From: Pseudomonadota bacterium
Lineage (GTDB): Bacteria; Myxococcota_A; Polyangia; Polyangiales; Polyangiaceae
Reading direction: 5' to 3'
Assembly: GCA_023402175.1 (NCBI GenBank)
Contig: JAEXCN010000352.1
Location: forward strand, 1 to 64,000
Length of the DNA stretch: 64,000 nt
Shown here: in pieces, positions 54,498 to 61,635 of the stretch
Numbering within the stretch: position 1 is the stretch's first letter
How the letters are laid out: the number at the start of each line of letters is the position of its first letter
Notes under the pieces: generated by a model
Database searches by the model: none
Seen by the model: only the letters and a program-made list of their open reading frames with translations
What the model was told of the DNA's origin: nothing
Made by a program: the position numbers and the translations under genes

Positions 54498-55678
54498 GGC
54501 CTGCTCGTCGCGTCCTGCCGGCGGCGGAGCAACACGTGCTCGCCGGCGATCCAGGTATTGCCGTTCGCATCACCCCACACGCCGTAGAGCGCGCGCGGGC
54601 GCTCATCGAGCGGAGAGGGCGACGGCTGCCAGCTCGTCCCGTCCCAGTGGAGGATCGTGCCTTCGTCGCCGACCGCCCATGCGTCGTTCGCGGAGCGAGC
54701 CCACACGGCACGGAGATGCGCCTTCGTCGGCGAGGTCACGACGCGCCAGGCACCACCGACGAAGTGGCGGATCGTTCCGCCTCCGCCGACGGTCCACACG
54801 TCGCTCGGCGAGATGCCGCTGATCGCCTCGAGCGGCGTGATCGCATGCGTCTCGTCGAGGCTGCCGCTGACGAGCGGAGGTGTCGCCGCTCCACGCGGGC
54901 GGATCGCTCGACCGCTGTAACCGACGGCCCAAGGCTGTCCGGACGGATCCATCCAGAGCCCGTTGAGGCCAACGCAGAATTGCTGATCGACGTAGACGTT
55001 GTCGCAGACGTATCCCGGGTTCGAGGCCTGTCGCCATGCGAGCTCACCGTCGATGCGCGACAGCCGGTAGATCGTCGGGCACGCGACCATGTCGTTGCCC
55101 CACCGTCCCGGGCACTCCGAGGTGAAGCTCCAGCTCGGCTCGACGAGCGCGAGGACGTCCTCGGGGCCGGTGCCTGCCATGCCGAGCACGGCGCGCGGAT
55201 CGTCGTTCGCAATGCCTAGGCTCGACTTCTTCCAGCTCGAGCCGTCCCAGTGGAACACGGCCTCGCCGCTGTTGCCGGCCCAGACGTCGGAGGGACCGCT
55301 GCCCCAGACCGAAAAGAGCGAGAGCAGCGTGTCGGCGCGATGGACCTCCCACTTCGTGCCGTCGAAGCGAGCGGCGAACCCGCGTGAGCCGACGACCCAG
55401 ACGTTGTTCGGTCCGGTGCCCCAGATCGCGTTGAGCCCGACGTCGCGGAGCCCATCGAGCGTGATCGAGCACCACTCACCGGCGCATCCGTCCGAGAGGG
55501 CGTCCGCATCGGGATTGGCGTCGGACGAGCCGGCGTCGACCGGAGGCATGCTCGAGTCGGGCGCGCCGGCGTCGTCATCCAGCGGAGGCGCGCCGCCTTC
55601 GGAGTCGTCCGCGCACGACGCGCTCGCGAGGAGCGCAGCCGGGAGGGCGAGGAACAGAGCGAGCTTCTTCGTGCTCAT
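54494..55678 (-). CDS. Surface lipoprotein with beta-propeller-like repeats 1
   Basis: 394 aa, lipobox ASASC, then an Asp-rich linker. Repeated units are clear: LNAIWGTGPNNVWVVGSRG then FAARFDGTKWEV, LFSVWGSGPSDVWAGNSGEA then VFHWDGSSWKK, EAISGISPSDVWTVGGGGT then IRHFVGGAWRV and RAVWARSANDAWAVGDEGTI then LHWDGTSWQP. This W-x-x-G-(S/P)-x-D-V-W pattern is frequent in myxobacterial surface propellers. The start ATGA overlap with the upstream gene indicates coupling. Expected on the outer surface. No enzymatic motif was seen. Confidence 0.8.
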   Translation of the reverse strand: MSTKKLALFLALPAALLASASCADDSEGGAPPLDDDAGAPDSSMPPVDAGSSDANPDADALSDGCAGEWCSITLDGLRDVGLNAIWGTGPNNVWVVGSRGFAARFDGTKWEVHRADTLLSLFSVWGSGPSDVWAGNSGEAVFHWDGSSWKKSSLGIANDDPRAVLGMAGTGPEDVLALVEPSWSFTSECPGRWGNDMVACPTIYRLSRIDGELAWRQASNPGYVCDNVYVDQQFCVGLNGLWMDPSGQPWAVGYSGRAIRPRGAATPPLVSGSLDETHAITPLEAISGISPSDVWTVGGGGTIRHFVGGAWRVVTSPTKAHLRAVWARSANDAWAVGDEGTILHWDGTSWQPSPSPLDERPRALYGVWGDANGNTWIAGEHVLLRRRQDATSRP

Positions 55679-56883
55679 TGCGGCTGACGCTCCGGACAAG
55701 GTGCGAGCGCGCACTGTCCTCGAATGCATGGCTGGCCGGCCGCGATATCGCATTTGATCCCGCAGCCGCCGCAGTTGTTCGGGTCGGAGTCGGTCGACGT
55801 CTCGCAGCCGTTCGTCCTGTCGGCATCGCAGTCCGCGAGGCCCGGTGCGCAATCGATGAAGCAGCGCCCATCACGACAGGCGGCCGTCGCGCCGTCGGGC
55901 GGGATCGGGCAGGCGCGTCCGCAGGCTCCGCAGTTGTTCGGATCGATGTCGACGTGGAAGCAGTACGACTGCACCGCCGGCGGATCGCCGAACTCGCAGA
56001 GCTGCTCGCCGGGCCCGCAGAGGCACTGGCCCTTCGAGCACTTCTGGCCGGGAGCACACTTGAAGCCGCAGGCTCCGCAGTTGTTCGCGTCGCTGTCGAC
56101 GTTGATCTCGCAGCCGTCCTTCGGGATGTCGTGGTTGCAGTCCTCCCACGACGGTTCGCACTTGTAGTGGCCGCACTCGCTGTTGCTGCAGCCGAGATAC
56201 GTGTGCGGGGGATTGTCGTCACCCGTCGGGCATGCGTGCCCGCATGCCCCGCAGTTGGCGTCGTCGACGTCGGTCGCCTTGCAGACGCCGATGTCGAACT
56301 TCGTGCACGAGGGAGCACTGCACTGCGTGAGGCCGGGTTTGCATCCGCAGGTGCCGAGAATGCAATCGACGCCCGGTCCGCACTTGATCCCGCAGCCACC
56401 GCAGTTGTTCGGGTCACACAGCGTGTTCGCCTCGCAGCCGTCGCCGGGTGAGCCGTTGCAGTCCGCGAAGCCCTGCATGCACGACATCGCGCATGCGCCG
56501 GAGCTGCAGCGCCAGTCGGCGTGGAGCACTCTCTCGACGGAGGTGTCGTTCGCGCCGGGACAGCGGACTCCGCACGCGCCGCAGTTGTTGTTGTCGTTGT
56601 CGAGGTTCTTGTCGCAGCGATACTGGGACGAGCCGCACGTCGCGTAGGGGAGCGGGCACTCGGACGTCGCGCAGAGACCGGCGTCGGTGCTCGCCTCGAC
56701 GGAGGCATCGACGTTCGACGGGGTCAGCGACGGCGTCTCGACCGGCGTCGGGACGACGTAGCCGATGCGATCTTCGTACGTCGAGCAGCCGGCCGCCCAC
56801 GCGACCAGGAGCACGCTCCCGACGGCGAGCGAGCGACCGATCCGCGGCCGGCTCCGCGGAGAGAAGAGGGAAGAGAGTTTCAT
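55675..56883 (-). CDS. Cys-rich repeat surface lipoprotein
   Basis: 402 aa. A long basic N-terminus and hydrophobic segment end in the lipobox AWAAGC. Six copies of an NCG(A/G)CG unit follow (NCGACGVRC, NCGGCGIKC, NCGACGHAC, NCGACGFKC, NCGACGRAC, NCGGCGIKC), each with more cysteines and a D(P/D)xNC lead. Many disulfides should make a rigid extracellular stalk. The start abuts the stop of the TPR gene (TAG then ATG), and its own stop overlaps the next start. It is the third gene of the operon. Confidence 0.85.
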   Translation of the reverse strand: MKLSSLFSPRSRPRIGRSLAVGSVLLVAWAAGCSTYEDRIGYVVPTPVETPSLTPSNVDASVEASTDAGLCATSECPLPYATCGSSQYRCDKNLDNDNNNCGACGVRCPGANDTSVERVLHADWRCSSGACAMSCMQGFADCNGSPGDGCEANTLCDPNNCGGCGIKCGPGVDCILGTCGCKPGLTQCSAPSCTKFDIGVCKATDVDDANCGACGHACPTGDDNPPHTYLGCSNSECGHYKCEPSWEDCNHDIPKDGCEINVDSDANNCGACGFKCAPGQKCSKGQCLCGPGEQLCEFGDPPAVQSYCFHVDIDPNNCGACGRACPIPPDGATAACRDGRCFIDCAPGLADCDADRTNGCETSTDSDPNNCGGCGIKCDIAAGQPCIRGQCALAPCPERQPQ

Positions 56884-57735
56884 CTAGTTTCCGATCTCTG
56901 CGAGGCGCTGGGTCGCGACCGCGACGAGCGGGCTGTCGGGATGGCGCGTGCGGAAGTGCTCGAGCGCCGCGCGTTCCTCGGCGACGCGTCCCGATGCGCG
57001 GAGCGCTCGTGCCTTGCCCCAGCGTGCTTCTTCAGCGAGCGCGCCGTTTGGATGTCGTGCGAGCGCGTGCTCGTAGCGAGCAAGCGCGGCGAGAGGACGA
57101 TTCTGCTGGAGCTCGAGGTTCCCGAGCGCGACGTCGGCGGGATACGCCTCGGCCGAGTCGGGCCCGATCTCGATCACCTTCCGATACGTCGCCGCAGCCT
57201 CTGCCCACTGCCCCCGCGCGCGAAGGCGATTGGCCTCGCGGTGCAGATCCTCCGCAACAGCGGCGGTCTTCGCTGCCGGCGCCTCGACGCGCGGGGCCAC
57301 GGGCGCGTCGGGAAGCGCGGTCACGGACGTGCCCTCAGCCGATGCCGCCGCCGCAGTCTCGGCGAGCATGCGATCTGTCTCGGCGTGGTCGTCGGCGCGG
57401 CCCTCGCTCGTGCTCGTGCTCGTGCTCGTACCCGTACTCGTACTCGTTCCCGTGCTCGTACTCGATGGCTCGCGCGTACTCGCAACGATGGCCGCCGCGC
57501 CGATCACGAGCGCGCCAACGGCGAGCGCGAGGTTCCTTCGTCGATGGCTCGCTCCCGTCGTTCGTGCGTCGCTCGACTCGGGCGCGTTTTCGGCCGCGCT
57601 CGTGCTCTTCGTCGCGGTCAGGATCGCGGCAGCGACGAGCCTCGCGGGCGGCTCGTCGGATCGCCCGCTGTCGAGCAGTCGCCGTGCGTCGCCCTCCCCG
57701 AGCTCGTCGATCAATCTCCTGGGGAACTGGCTCAT
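56884..57735 (-). CDS. Putative anti-sigma factor: membrane protein with TPR-like domain
   Basis: 283 aa. A cytoplasmic N-terminal region (1-65) is followed by a membrane segment (about 69-86), a Ser/Thr repeat linker (91-110) and a periplasmic helical domain (about 160-283) with TPR-like helix pairs (ANRLRARGQWAEAAATYRKV, ARYEHALARHPNGALAEEAR, ERAALEHFRTRHPDSPLVAV). No zinc-binding anti-sigma motif is visible. However, it starts inside the stop codon of the ECF sigma gene (ATGA), which is the usual place for an anti-sigma factor. The role is therefore inferred from position and topology. Confidence 0.7.
   Translation of the reverse strand: MSQFPRRLIDELGEGDARRLLDSGRSDEPPARLVAAAILTATKSTSAAENAPESSDARTTGASHRRRNLALAVGALVIGAAAIVASTREPSSTSTGTSTSTGTSTSTSTSEGRADDHAETDRMLAETAAAASAEGTSVTALPDAPVAPRVEAPAAKTAAVAEDLHREANRLRARGQWAEAAATYRKVIEIGPDSAEAYPADVALGNLELQQNRPLAALARYEHALARHPNGALAEEARWGKARALRASGRVAEERAALEHFRTRHPDSPLVAVATQRLAEIGN
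57402..57474 (-). repeat. Hexanucleotide repeat coding for Ser/Thr/Gly linker
   Basis: Tandem CGAGCA/CGAGTA-type units on the minus strand encode alternating Ser and Thr with a few Gly just after the membrane segment of the TPR protein. The unit and the encoded Ser-Thr run resemble the repeat at 16432-16470 in an unrelated gene. In-frame length changes are possible. Confidence 0.75.
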
Positions 57736-58277
57736 GGACGCTTACTCCGTGATTCGGCGGCGAGGGTACGCGCGACAGCGGCCTCGAAGTCCTCGCGGGC
57801 GCGCCGCAGGCGCGAAGCGACGGTCCCGGCGGGCAGCCCGAGGTGCTCGGCGATCTCGGGCCCGGTGAGACCTTCGAGCTCGAACAGGACGAACACCTCG
57901 CGCCGCTCTTCGGAGATCGTCGCGAGGATTGCGTCGAGCCGAGCGAGATCCTGCTGGCGCTCGGCGACGCTCTCGGGCGTCCCTTCCGCAGGCAGATCGT
58001 CTTCGTCGAGCGGTGTGGACGTGTGCTCCGTTCGCTTGCGCGCGCGCGCGGCCCCACGGGCGACGCCGATCGCGACGCAGCAGGCGTAGCTCCGAAGCTC
58101 CTGGACGGGCAGGAGGCCGAGGCGGTCCCACCGTGCATGGAGCTGGAGCATCACGGACTGAAAGCAGTCGTCCACGTCCGAAGCGGGAACTCCGAAGCGC
58201 CGGAGGCATCGCCAGATCGACCCGCTCACAGCCTCCGCGCGATCTCGGAAGGTGGTCGAAGACGCCGACTCCGCCAT
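57732..58277 (-). CDS. ECF-type RNA polymerase sigma factor
   Basis: 181 aa. Region 2 is present but divergent (AVSGSIWRCLRRFGVPASDV, then DDCFQSVMLQLHARWDRL). Region 4 is clear (AILATISEERREVFVLFELE, GLTGPEIAEHLGLPAGTVAS, RLRRAREDFEAAVART). The ATG at 58277 was chosen over the ATG at 58319 because the extension is low-complexity Ala/Ser. It heads a seven-gene operon running to 50156 in which each gene overlaps or abuts the next. It very probably controls expression of the surface lipoproteins and its own operon. The 162 bp upstream gap should hold the promoter. Confidence 0.9.
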   Translation of the reverse strand: MAESASSTTFRDRAEAVSGSIWRCLRRFGVPASDVDDCFQSVMLQLHARWDRLGLLPVQELRSYACCVAIGVARGAARARKRTEHTSTPLDEDDLPAEGTPESVAERQQDLARLDAILATISEERREVFVLFELEGLTGPEIAEHLGLPAGTVASRLRRAREDFEAAVARTLAAESRSKRP

Positions 58278-58439
58278 GGTCGCACCGCTCGTCGAGGCTA
58301 GTGCCGCCGCAGCTGTCACATCGAGGAATTGCTTTCGGGGGCCCGGACGATCCCGAAATCGACGGGAACATCGACCTCAGCCGTCAGCTCCGCCGGTCCT
58401 CCGGGGCCGGTCGGAGCCGGGCCTCTTCGGCGCGGACCG

Positions 58440-59420
58440 TCAGCCGACCGGGTGGCCGTGCCCGGAGCTCGAGCGGTGGTAGCCCTTCGCGCCGACGTCG
58501 CGGGCGAGGCGGCTCCGGGGCTCCTCGCCGGCCTTCATGCGGTCGAGCGCGAACCGGAAGTCGTACGTCGGGCGCCAGCCGAGATCGCGGCGCGCCCGCT
58601 CGTTGACGTAGACGCGATCGATGCTCGGGAACATCGACCAGCCGCGTCGCTCGTACTCGGTCCTGAAGTCCGGAAAGAGCCGCGCGACGAGGGCGGGCGC
58701 ATCGGTCCGTAGCTCGGCGAGGTCCTCGCGGCCGAACGGCGTGGTCGCGCTGATGATGTAGCGGCCGAAGCCGAGCGACGGCGCGCGATTCATCGCGAGC
58801 AAGTGCGCGCTCACGACGTCGGCGAGATCGACGCGCCGGTAGAGCAGCTCGTTCACCTTCGCGTTGTCGCTCGAGTACGCCTCGCGCGTGCTCGGATCGT
58901 CATCGTCTTCCGGGAAGAAGCGCGACGTGCGGAGCACGAGGCAGGGTAGCCCCATGTTGCGATGGAAGAGCGCGCACAGGTCTTCCGCGGCGGTCTTCGT
59001 CACGCCGTAGATGTTCTTCGGGACGGGGACCGTGTCCTCCGTGATCCATGCCGCCGGCTCGCCCGGAGGTGGAACGAGCGCATCTCCGAAGGCGCTCGTC
59101 GTGCTCGTGAACACGAACGCTCGTACGCGCGCAGCCGCCGCGGCCTCGAGCAGCGTGAGCGTACCCGTGATGTTCGTGTCGACGAACTCTTGCCGGCGAT
59201 GCGTCGCGACATGCGGCTTGTGGAGGGTCGCCGTGTGGAGGACGACGTCGACGCCCTGCATGCACCGCTGGACGTGATCGGGATCCGTGATCGAGCCGAC
59301 CGCGTCGGTGTAGCTCGAAGCGAGGATGTCGGTGCTGACGACCTCGTGCTCGCCGTTCCGCAGCGACCGCACGAGCGCTTCGCCGAGGTGCCCCGCGCTT
59401 CCGGTGACGAGGATCCGCAT
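58440..59420 (-). CDS. NAD-dependent epimerase/dehydratase (extended SDR)
   Basis: 326 aa. The Rossmann motif ILVTGSAGHLGEALVRSL binds NAD(P). The catalytic Tyr and Lys are in IYGVTKTAAEDL (YxxxK). STTSAFGDAL carries the conserved active-site Ser/Thr region. The C-terminus (SIDRVYVNERARRDLGWRPT) is typical of nucleotide-sugar-like extended SDRs. The substrate is unknown. It shares a 310-400 bp divergent region with the PhyH-type gene, which contains the 85-bp repeat array. The ATG at 59420 starts the Rossmann fold directly. Confidence 0.9.
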   Translation of the reverse strand: MRILVTGSAGHLGEALVRSLRNGEHEVVSTDILASSYTDAVGSITDPDHVQRCMQGVDVVLHTATLHKPHVATHRRQEFVDTNITGTLTLLEAAAAARVRAFVFTSTTSAFGDALVPPPGEPAAWITEDTVPVPKNIYGVTKTAAEDLCALFHRNMGLPCLVLRTSRFFPEDDDDPSTREAYSSDNAKVNELLYRRVDLADVVSAHLLAMNRAPSLGFGRYIISATTPFGREDLAELRTDAPALVARLFPDFRTEYERRGWSMFPSIDRVYVNERARRDLGWRPTYDFRFALDRMKAGEEPRSRLARDVGAKGYHRSSSGHGHPVG

Positions 59421-59524
59421 GCGCCCGTTGCTACTCGCCCGCGTGCGCGCGGGCAATCCGAACGGATTATTCCGAGCGTGGTTCCGGCGCGGGAGCTCGG
59501 CGTCGGTTCCGACGGGCCCGCATC

Positions 59525-59731
59525 AGCTTGTTTCCTAGTTCAGTGAACAGGGACACAAGCAATGACGAGGGGCACGCGGTGGGTCGGTCGCGTTCGGCGG
59601 ATGCATCCAAGCTTGTTTCCTAGTTCAGTGAACAGGGACACAAGCAATGACGAGGGCACGGCGCGGGTCGGCTGCGATCGGCAGGGGCGTCCACAGCTTG
59701 TTTCCTAGTTGAGTGAACTAGGAAACAAGCA
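59525..59731. repeat. Three tandem 85-bp repeats with inverted-repeat cores
   Basis: The sequence AGCTTGTTTCCTAGTT starts at 59525, 59610 and 59695, exactly 85 bp apart. Each start is followed by a similar block ending near ACAAGCAATG(A/G). In the third copy the core is a perfect palindrome: GCTTGTTTCCTAGTT (59696-59710), 5-nt loop, AACTAGGAAACAAGC (59716-59730). Copies 1 and 2 have a degenerate right arm (AACAGGGACACAAGC). The array fills the divergent region between the SDR and PhyH-type genes. The palindrome is compatible with an operator of a dimeric repressor, and the array with local duplication. The binding protein is unknown. Confidence 0.85.
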
Positions 59732-59821
59732 ATGGAGAGCGGCACGCCGGGATGCGATCGCAGGCTGCCGGCCGCGAACGCGCAGCTCTTGCACCCTGAC
59801 CCGAAGTACCATCGCCGTCCG

Positions 59822-60592
59822 ATGCTGCACGGAAGCGAGATCGAGCACTTCATTGAAGAAGGCTTCATCCGTATCGAGCACGCGTTCGAGCGCGCGACGG
59901 CGGAAGAAGCGCGGAAGATCCTCTGGCGCGACACCGGCTGCGATCCCGACGATCCGGCCACGTGGACTCGTCCCGTGATCCGTCTCGGCATGTACACCGA
60001 CGAGCCCTTCCGCACGGCCGCGAGCAGTCCGCTGCTCCACGAAGCTTTCGACCAGCTCGTCGGAGAAGGACGCTGGCGACGCCCCGGCGCGCTCGGCACG
60101 TTCCCCGTCCGCTTTCCGTGCGCGGCGGAGCCGAACGACGCCGGGTGGCACGTCGACGCGAGCTTTCCGGACCCGACTGCCGACCCGCAGGACTACATGC
60201 GATGGCGCGTGAACGTGCGGTCCGATGGGCGCGCTCTCCTCATGCTCTTCCTCTTCTCAAACGTCGGCGACGACGATGCACCGACGCGCATCCGTGCCGG
60301 ATCGCATCTCGAGATGGCACGTCTGCTGGAGCCCGCAGGTGAAGCGGGATGTTCGCCGTTCGAGATCGAATACCCGGCGGGTCGACGTGAGGTGCTCGCG
60401 ACGGGTGAAGCGGGGACCGTGTACCTCTGCCATCCGTTCCTCGTGCATGCCGCGCAGGCGCATCGCGGGAAGGTGCCGCGGTTCCTCGCGCAGCCGCCGC
60501 TCTTTCCAACCGAGGCGCTCAGCATCGAGCGCGCCTCCGGGAGCTACGCCCCGGTCGAGCTAGCCATCCGCCGAGCCCTCGGCCGCGCGTAG
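59822..60592 (+). CDS. PhyH-type 2-oxoglutarate/iron dioxygenase
   Basis: 256 aa. Non-heme iron oxygenase of the phytanoyl-CoA dioxygenase family. The HxD metal pair is in GWHVDASFP (His110, Asp112), the distal His209 in CHPFLVHAAQAHRG, and Arg220 is the likely 2-oxoglutarate anchor. The family usually begins with an (M)LxxxxIxxFxxxGF helix, as MLHGSEIEHFIEEGF does here, so the ATG at 59822 is preferred. An ATG at 59732, next to the palindrome, would add 30 residues without resemblance. Substrate unknown. Confidence 0.85.
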   Translation: MLHGSEIEHFIEEGFIRIEHAFERATAEEARKILWRDTGCDPDDPATWTRPVIRLGMYTDEPFRTAASSPLLHEAFDQLVGEGRWRRPGALGTFPVRFPCAAEPNDAGWHVDASFPDPTADPQDYMRWRVNVRSDGRALLMLFLFSNVGDDDAPTRIRAGSHLEMARLLEPAGEAGCSPFEIEYPAGRREVLATGEAGTVYLCHPFLVHAAQAHRGKVPRFLAQPPLFPTEALSIERASGSYAPVELAIRRALGRA

Positions 60593-60660
60593 GGCCGAAA
60601 ACCGGCGCGAGAGGCGGTCGTGAGCGCGACCATACGCGCAGCTTGCCGTTCGGCGTGTTC

Positions 60661-60685
60661 GAGGTGCATTCACATGCATCACCTC
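60661..60685 (+). promoter_or_regulatory. Near-palindrome abutting the extensin-like start codon
   Basis: GAGGTG and CACCTC arms with a partly symmetric CAT-rich centre (60661-60685) lie directly before the ATG at 60687, covering the place of the ribosome binding site. If folded in RNA it would hide the start region. It could also be an operator. It is short, so the call is tentative. Confidence 0.35.
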
Positions 60686-60686
60686 G

Positions 60687-61496
60687 ATGCGCTTCATCCT
60701 CTCGGGGGTCACGGGGCTGTGCCTCTTCGGCGCGTCCTGTTTCGAGGCACCGGCTTCGCTGCTCGAACCGATGCCGGTGTACTCGTCGCCGTCCTCGAAG
60801 GAGATGGTCTCGATGACCGGCGCAGGCAGGGCAAGCGAGCACGCAGGCGAAGCGGCGAGCGCGAACCGAGAGACGTCTGCACCCGAGGCGCCGCTGCTCG
60901 ACGCATGGTCGCTCGCGGCGCGTGAGGACGGCGCGGCGTGCCGCGATGCCTTGAAGGCAGCCGGTTTCAAGTTCCGCGCGTACCCGGACAAGACGCAGCC
61001 CGACAAGACCGGCTGCGGGATCCCTCATCCGGTGACCGTCTTCCGTGGCCCGACCGGGATCACGTACGACCCGCCGATCATGGTCGACTGCTCGCTCGCC
61101 CGCGCGCTCGAGTCGGTCGAGCGCATCGTCCAGGAAGAGGCCGAGACGCATCTGCACTCGCGGATCGCGCGCATCGGGAACCTCGGCGGATATGCGTGCC
61201 GGAGCCGCAACTACAACAAGGCTTCGTCGCTCAGCGCGCATGCGTTCGGGAGCGCGGTCGATGTCTCGGCGTTCCATCCGGTGAAAGGCACGCCGGCGAT
61301 CATCGTCCGCGACTACGCCGAGCCGAAGCGCCCGTCGGCGGGGCAGGAGGATCGCCGCAACTTCCTGCATGCCGTCTTCCGCCGCCTTCGCCGCGATGCC
61401 GACCTGACCTACGCGGTCGGTCCAGACTTCAACGCGCTCCATCACAATCACTTCCATCTCGATCGCGGCGGCTGGCACTTCTGGTTCAACCGCTGA
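60687..61496 (+). CDS. Extensin-like C-terminal domain lipoprotein
   Basis: 269 aa. The lipobox FGASC (Cys18) is followed by a Pro/Ser/Glu linker. The C-terminal domain (about 80-269) is the Extensin_C fold: ACRDALKAAGFKFRAY, CGIPHPVTVFRGPTGIT, GGYACRSRNYNKASSLSAHA, FGSAVDVSAFHPVKG, AVGPDFNALHHNHFHLD. The His/Asp set (SxHxxGxAxD and HHNHFHLD) is that of a zinc-dependent D,D-carboxypeptidase-like fold related to the Hedgehog/DD-peptidase clan, so a role in peptidoglycan cleavage is plausible. The gene stands 94 bp behind the PhyH-type gene on the same strand. Confidence 0.85.
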   Translation: MRFILSGVTGLCLFGASCFEAPASLLEPMPVYSSPSSKEMVSMTGAGRASEHAGEAASANRETSAPEAPLLDAWSLAAREDGAACRDALKAAGFKFRAYPDKTQPDKTGCGIPHPVTVFRGPTGITYDPPIMVDCSLARALESVERIVQEEAETHLHSRIARIGNLGGYACRSRNYNKASSLSAHAFGSAVDVSAFHPVKGTPAIIVRDYAEPKRPSAGQEDRRNFLHAVFRRLRRDADLTYAVGPDFNALHHNHFHLDRGGWHFWFNR

Positions 61497-61550
61497 ATGC
61501 AGCGAAGCCGCCACTCCTCGCGGAGGGCGGCTTCTGGTGCATCACGCTTC

Positions 61551-61632
61551 GCCTGGGCGACTTCGGGAGCCCGTGCGGAGTGATTCACACCGCCTGGGCG
61601 ACCTTCGGGAGCCCGTGCCGTGTGATCCACAC
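61551..61632. repeat. Tandem 41-bp repeat between convergent genes
   Basis: Two copies of a 41-bp unit (61551-61591 and 61592-61632), each starting GCCTGGGCGA and ending GTGAT(T/C)CACAC, lie between the extensin-like gene and the convergent PI-PLC-like gene. The copies differ at a few positions. It may act in termination or be a simple local duplication. Confidence 0.75.
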
Positions 61633-61635
61633 GGC

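Noticed and set aside
59525..59731. CRISPR array
   Set aside because: Only three repeats are present, the intervening parts are similar to each other rather than unique spacers, and no cas gene is near.
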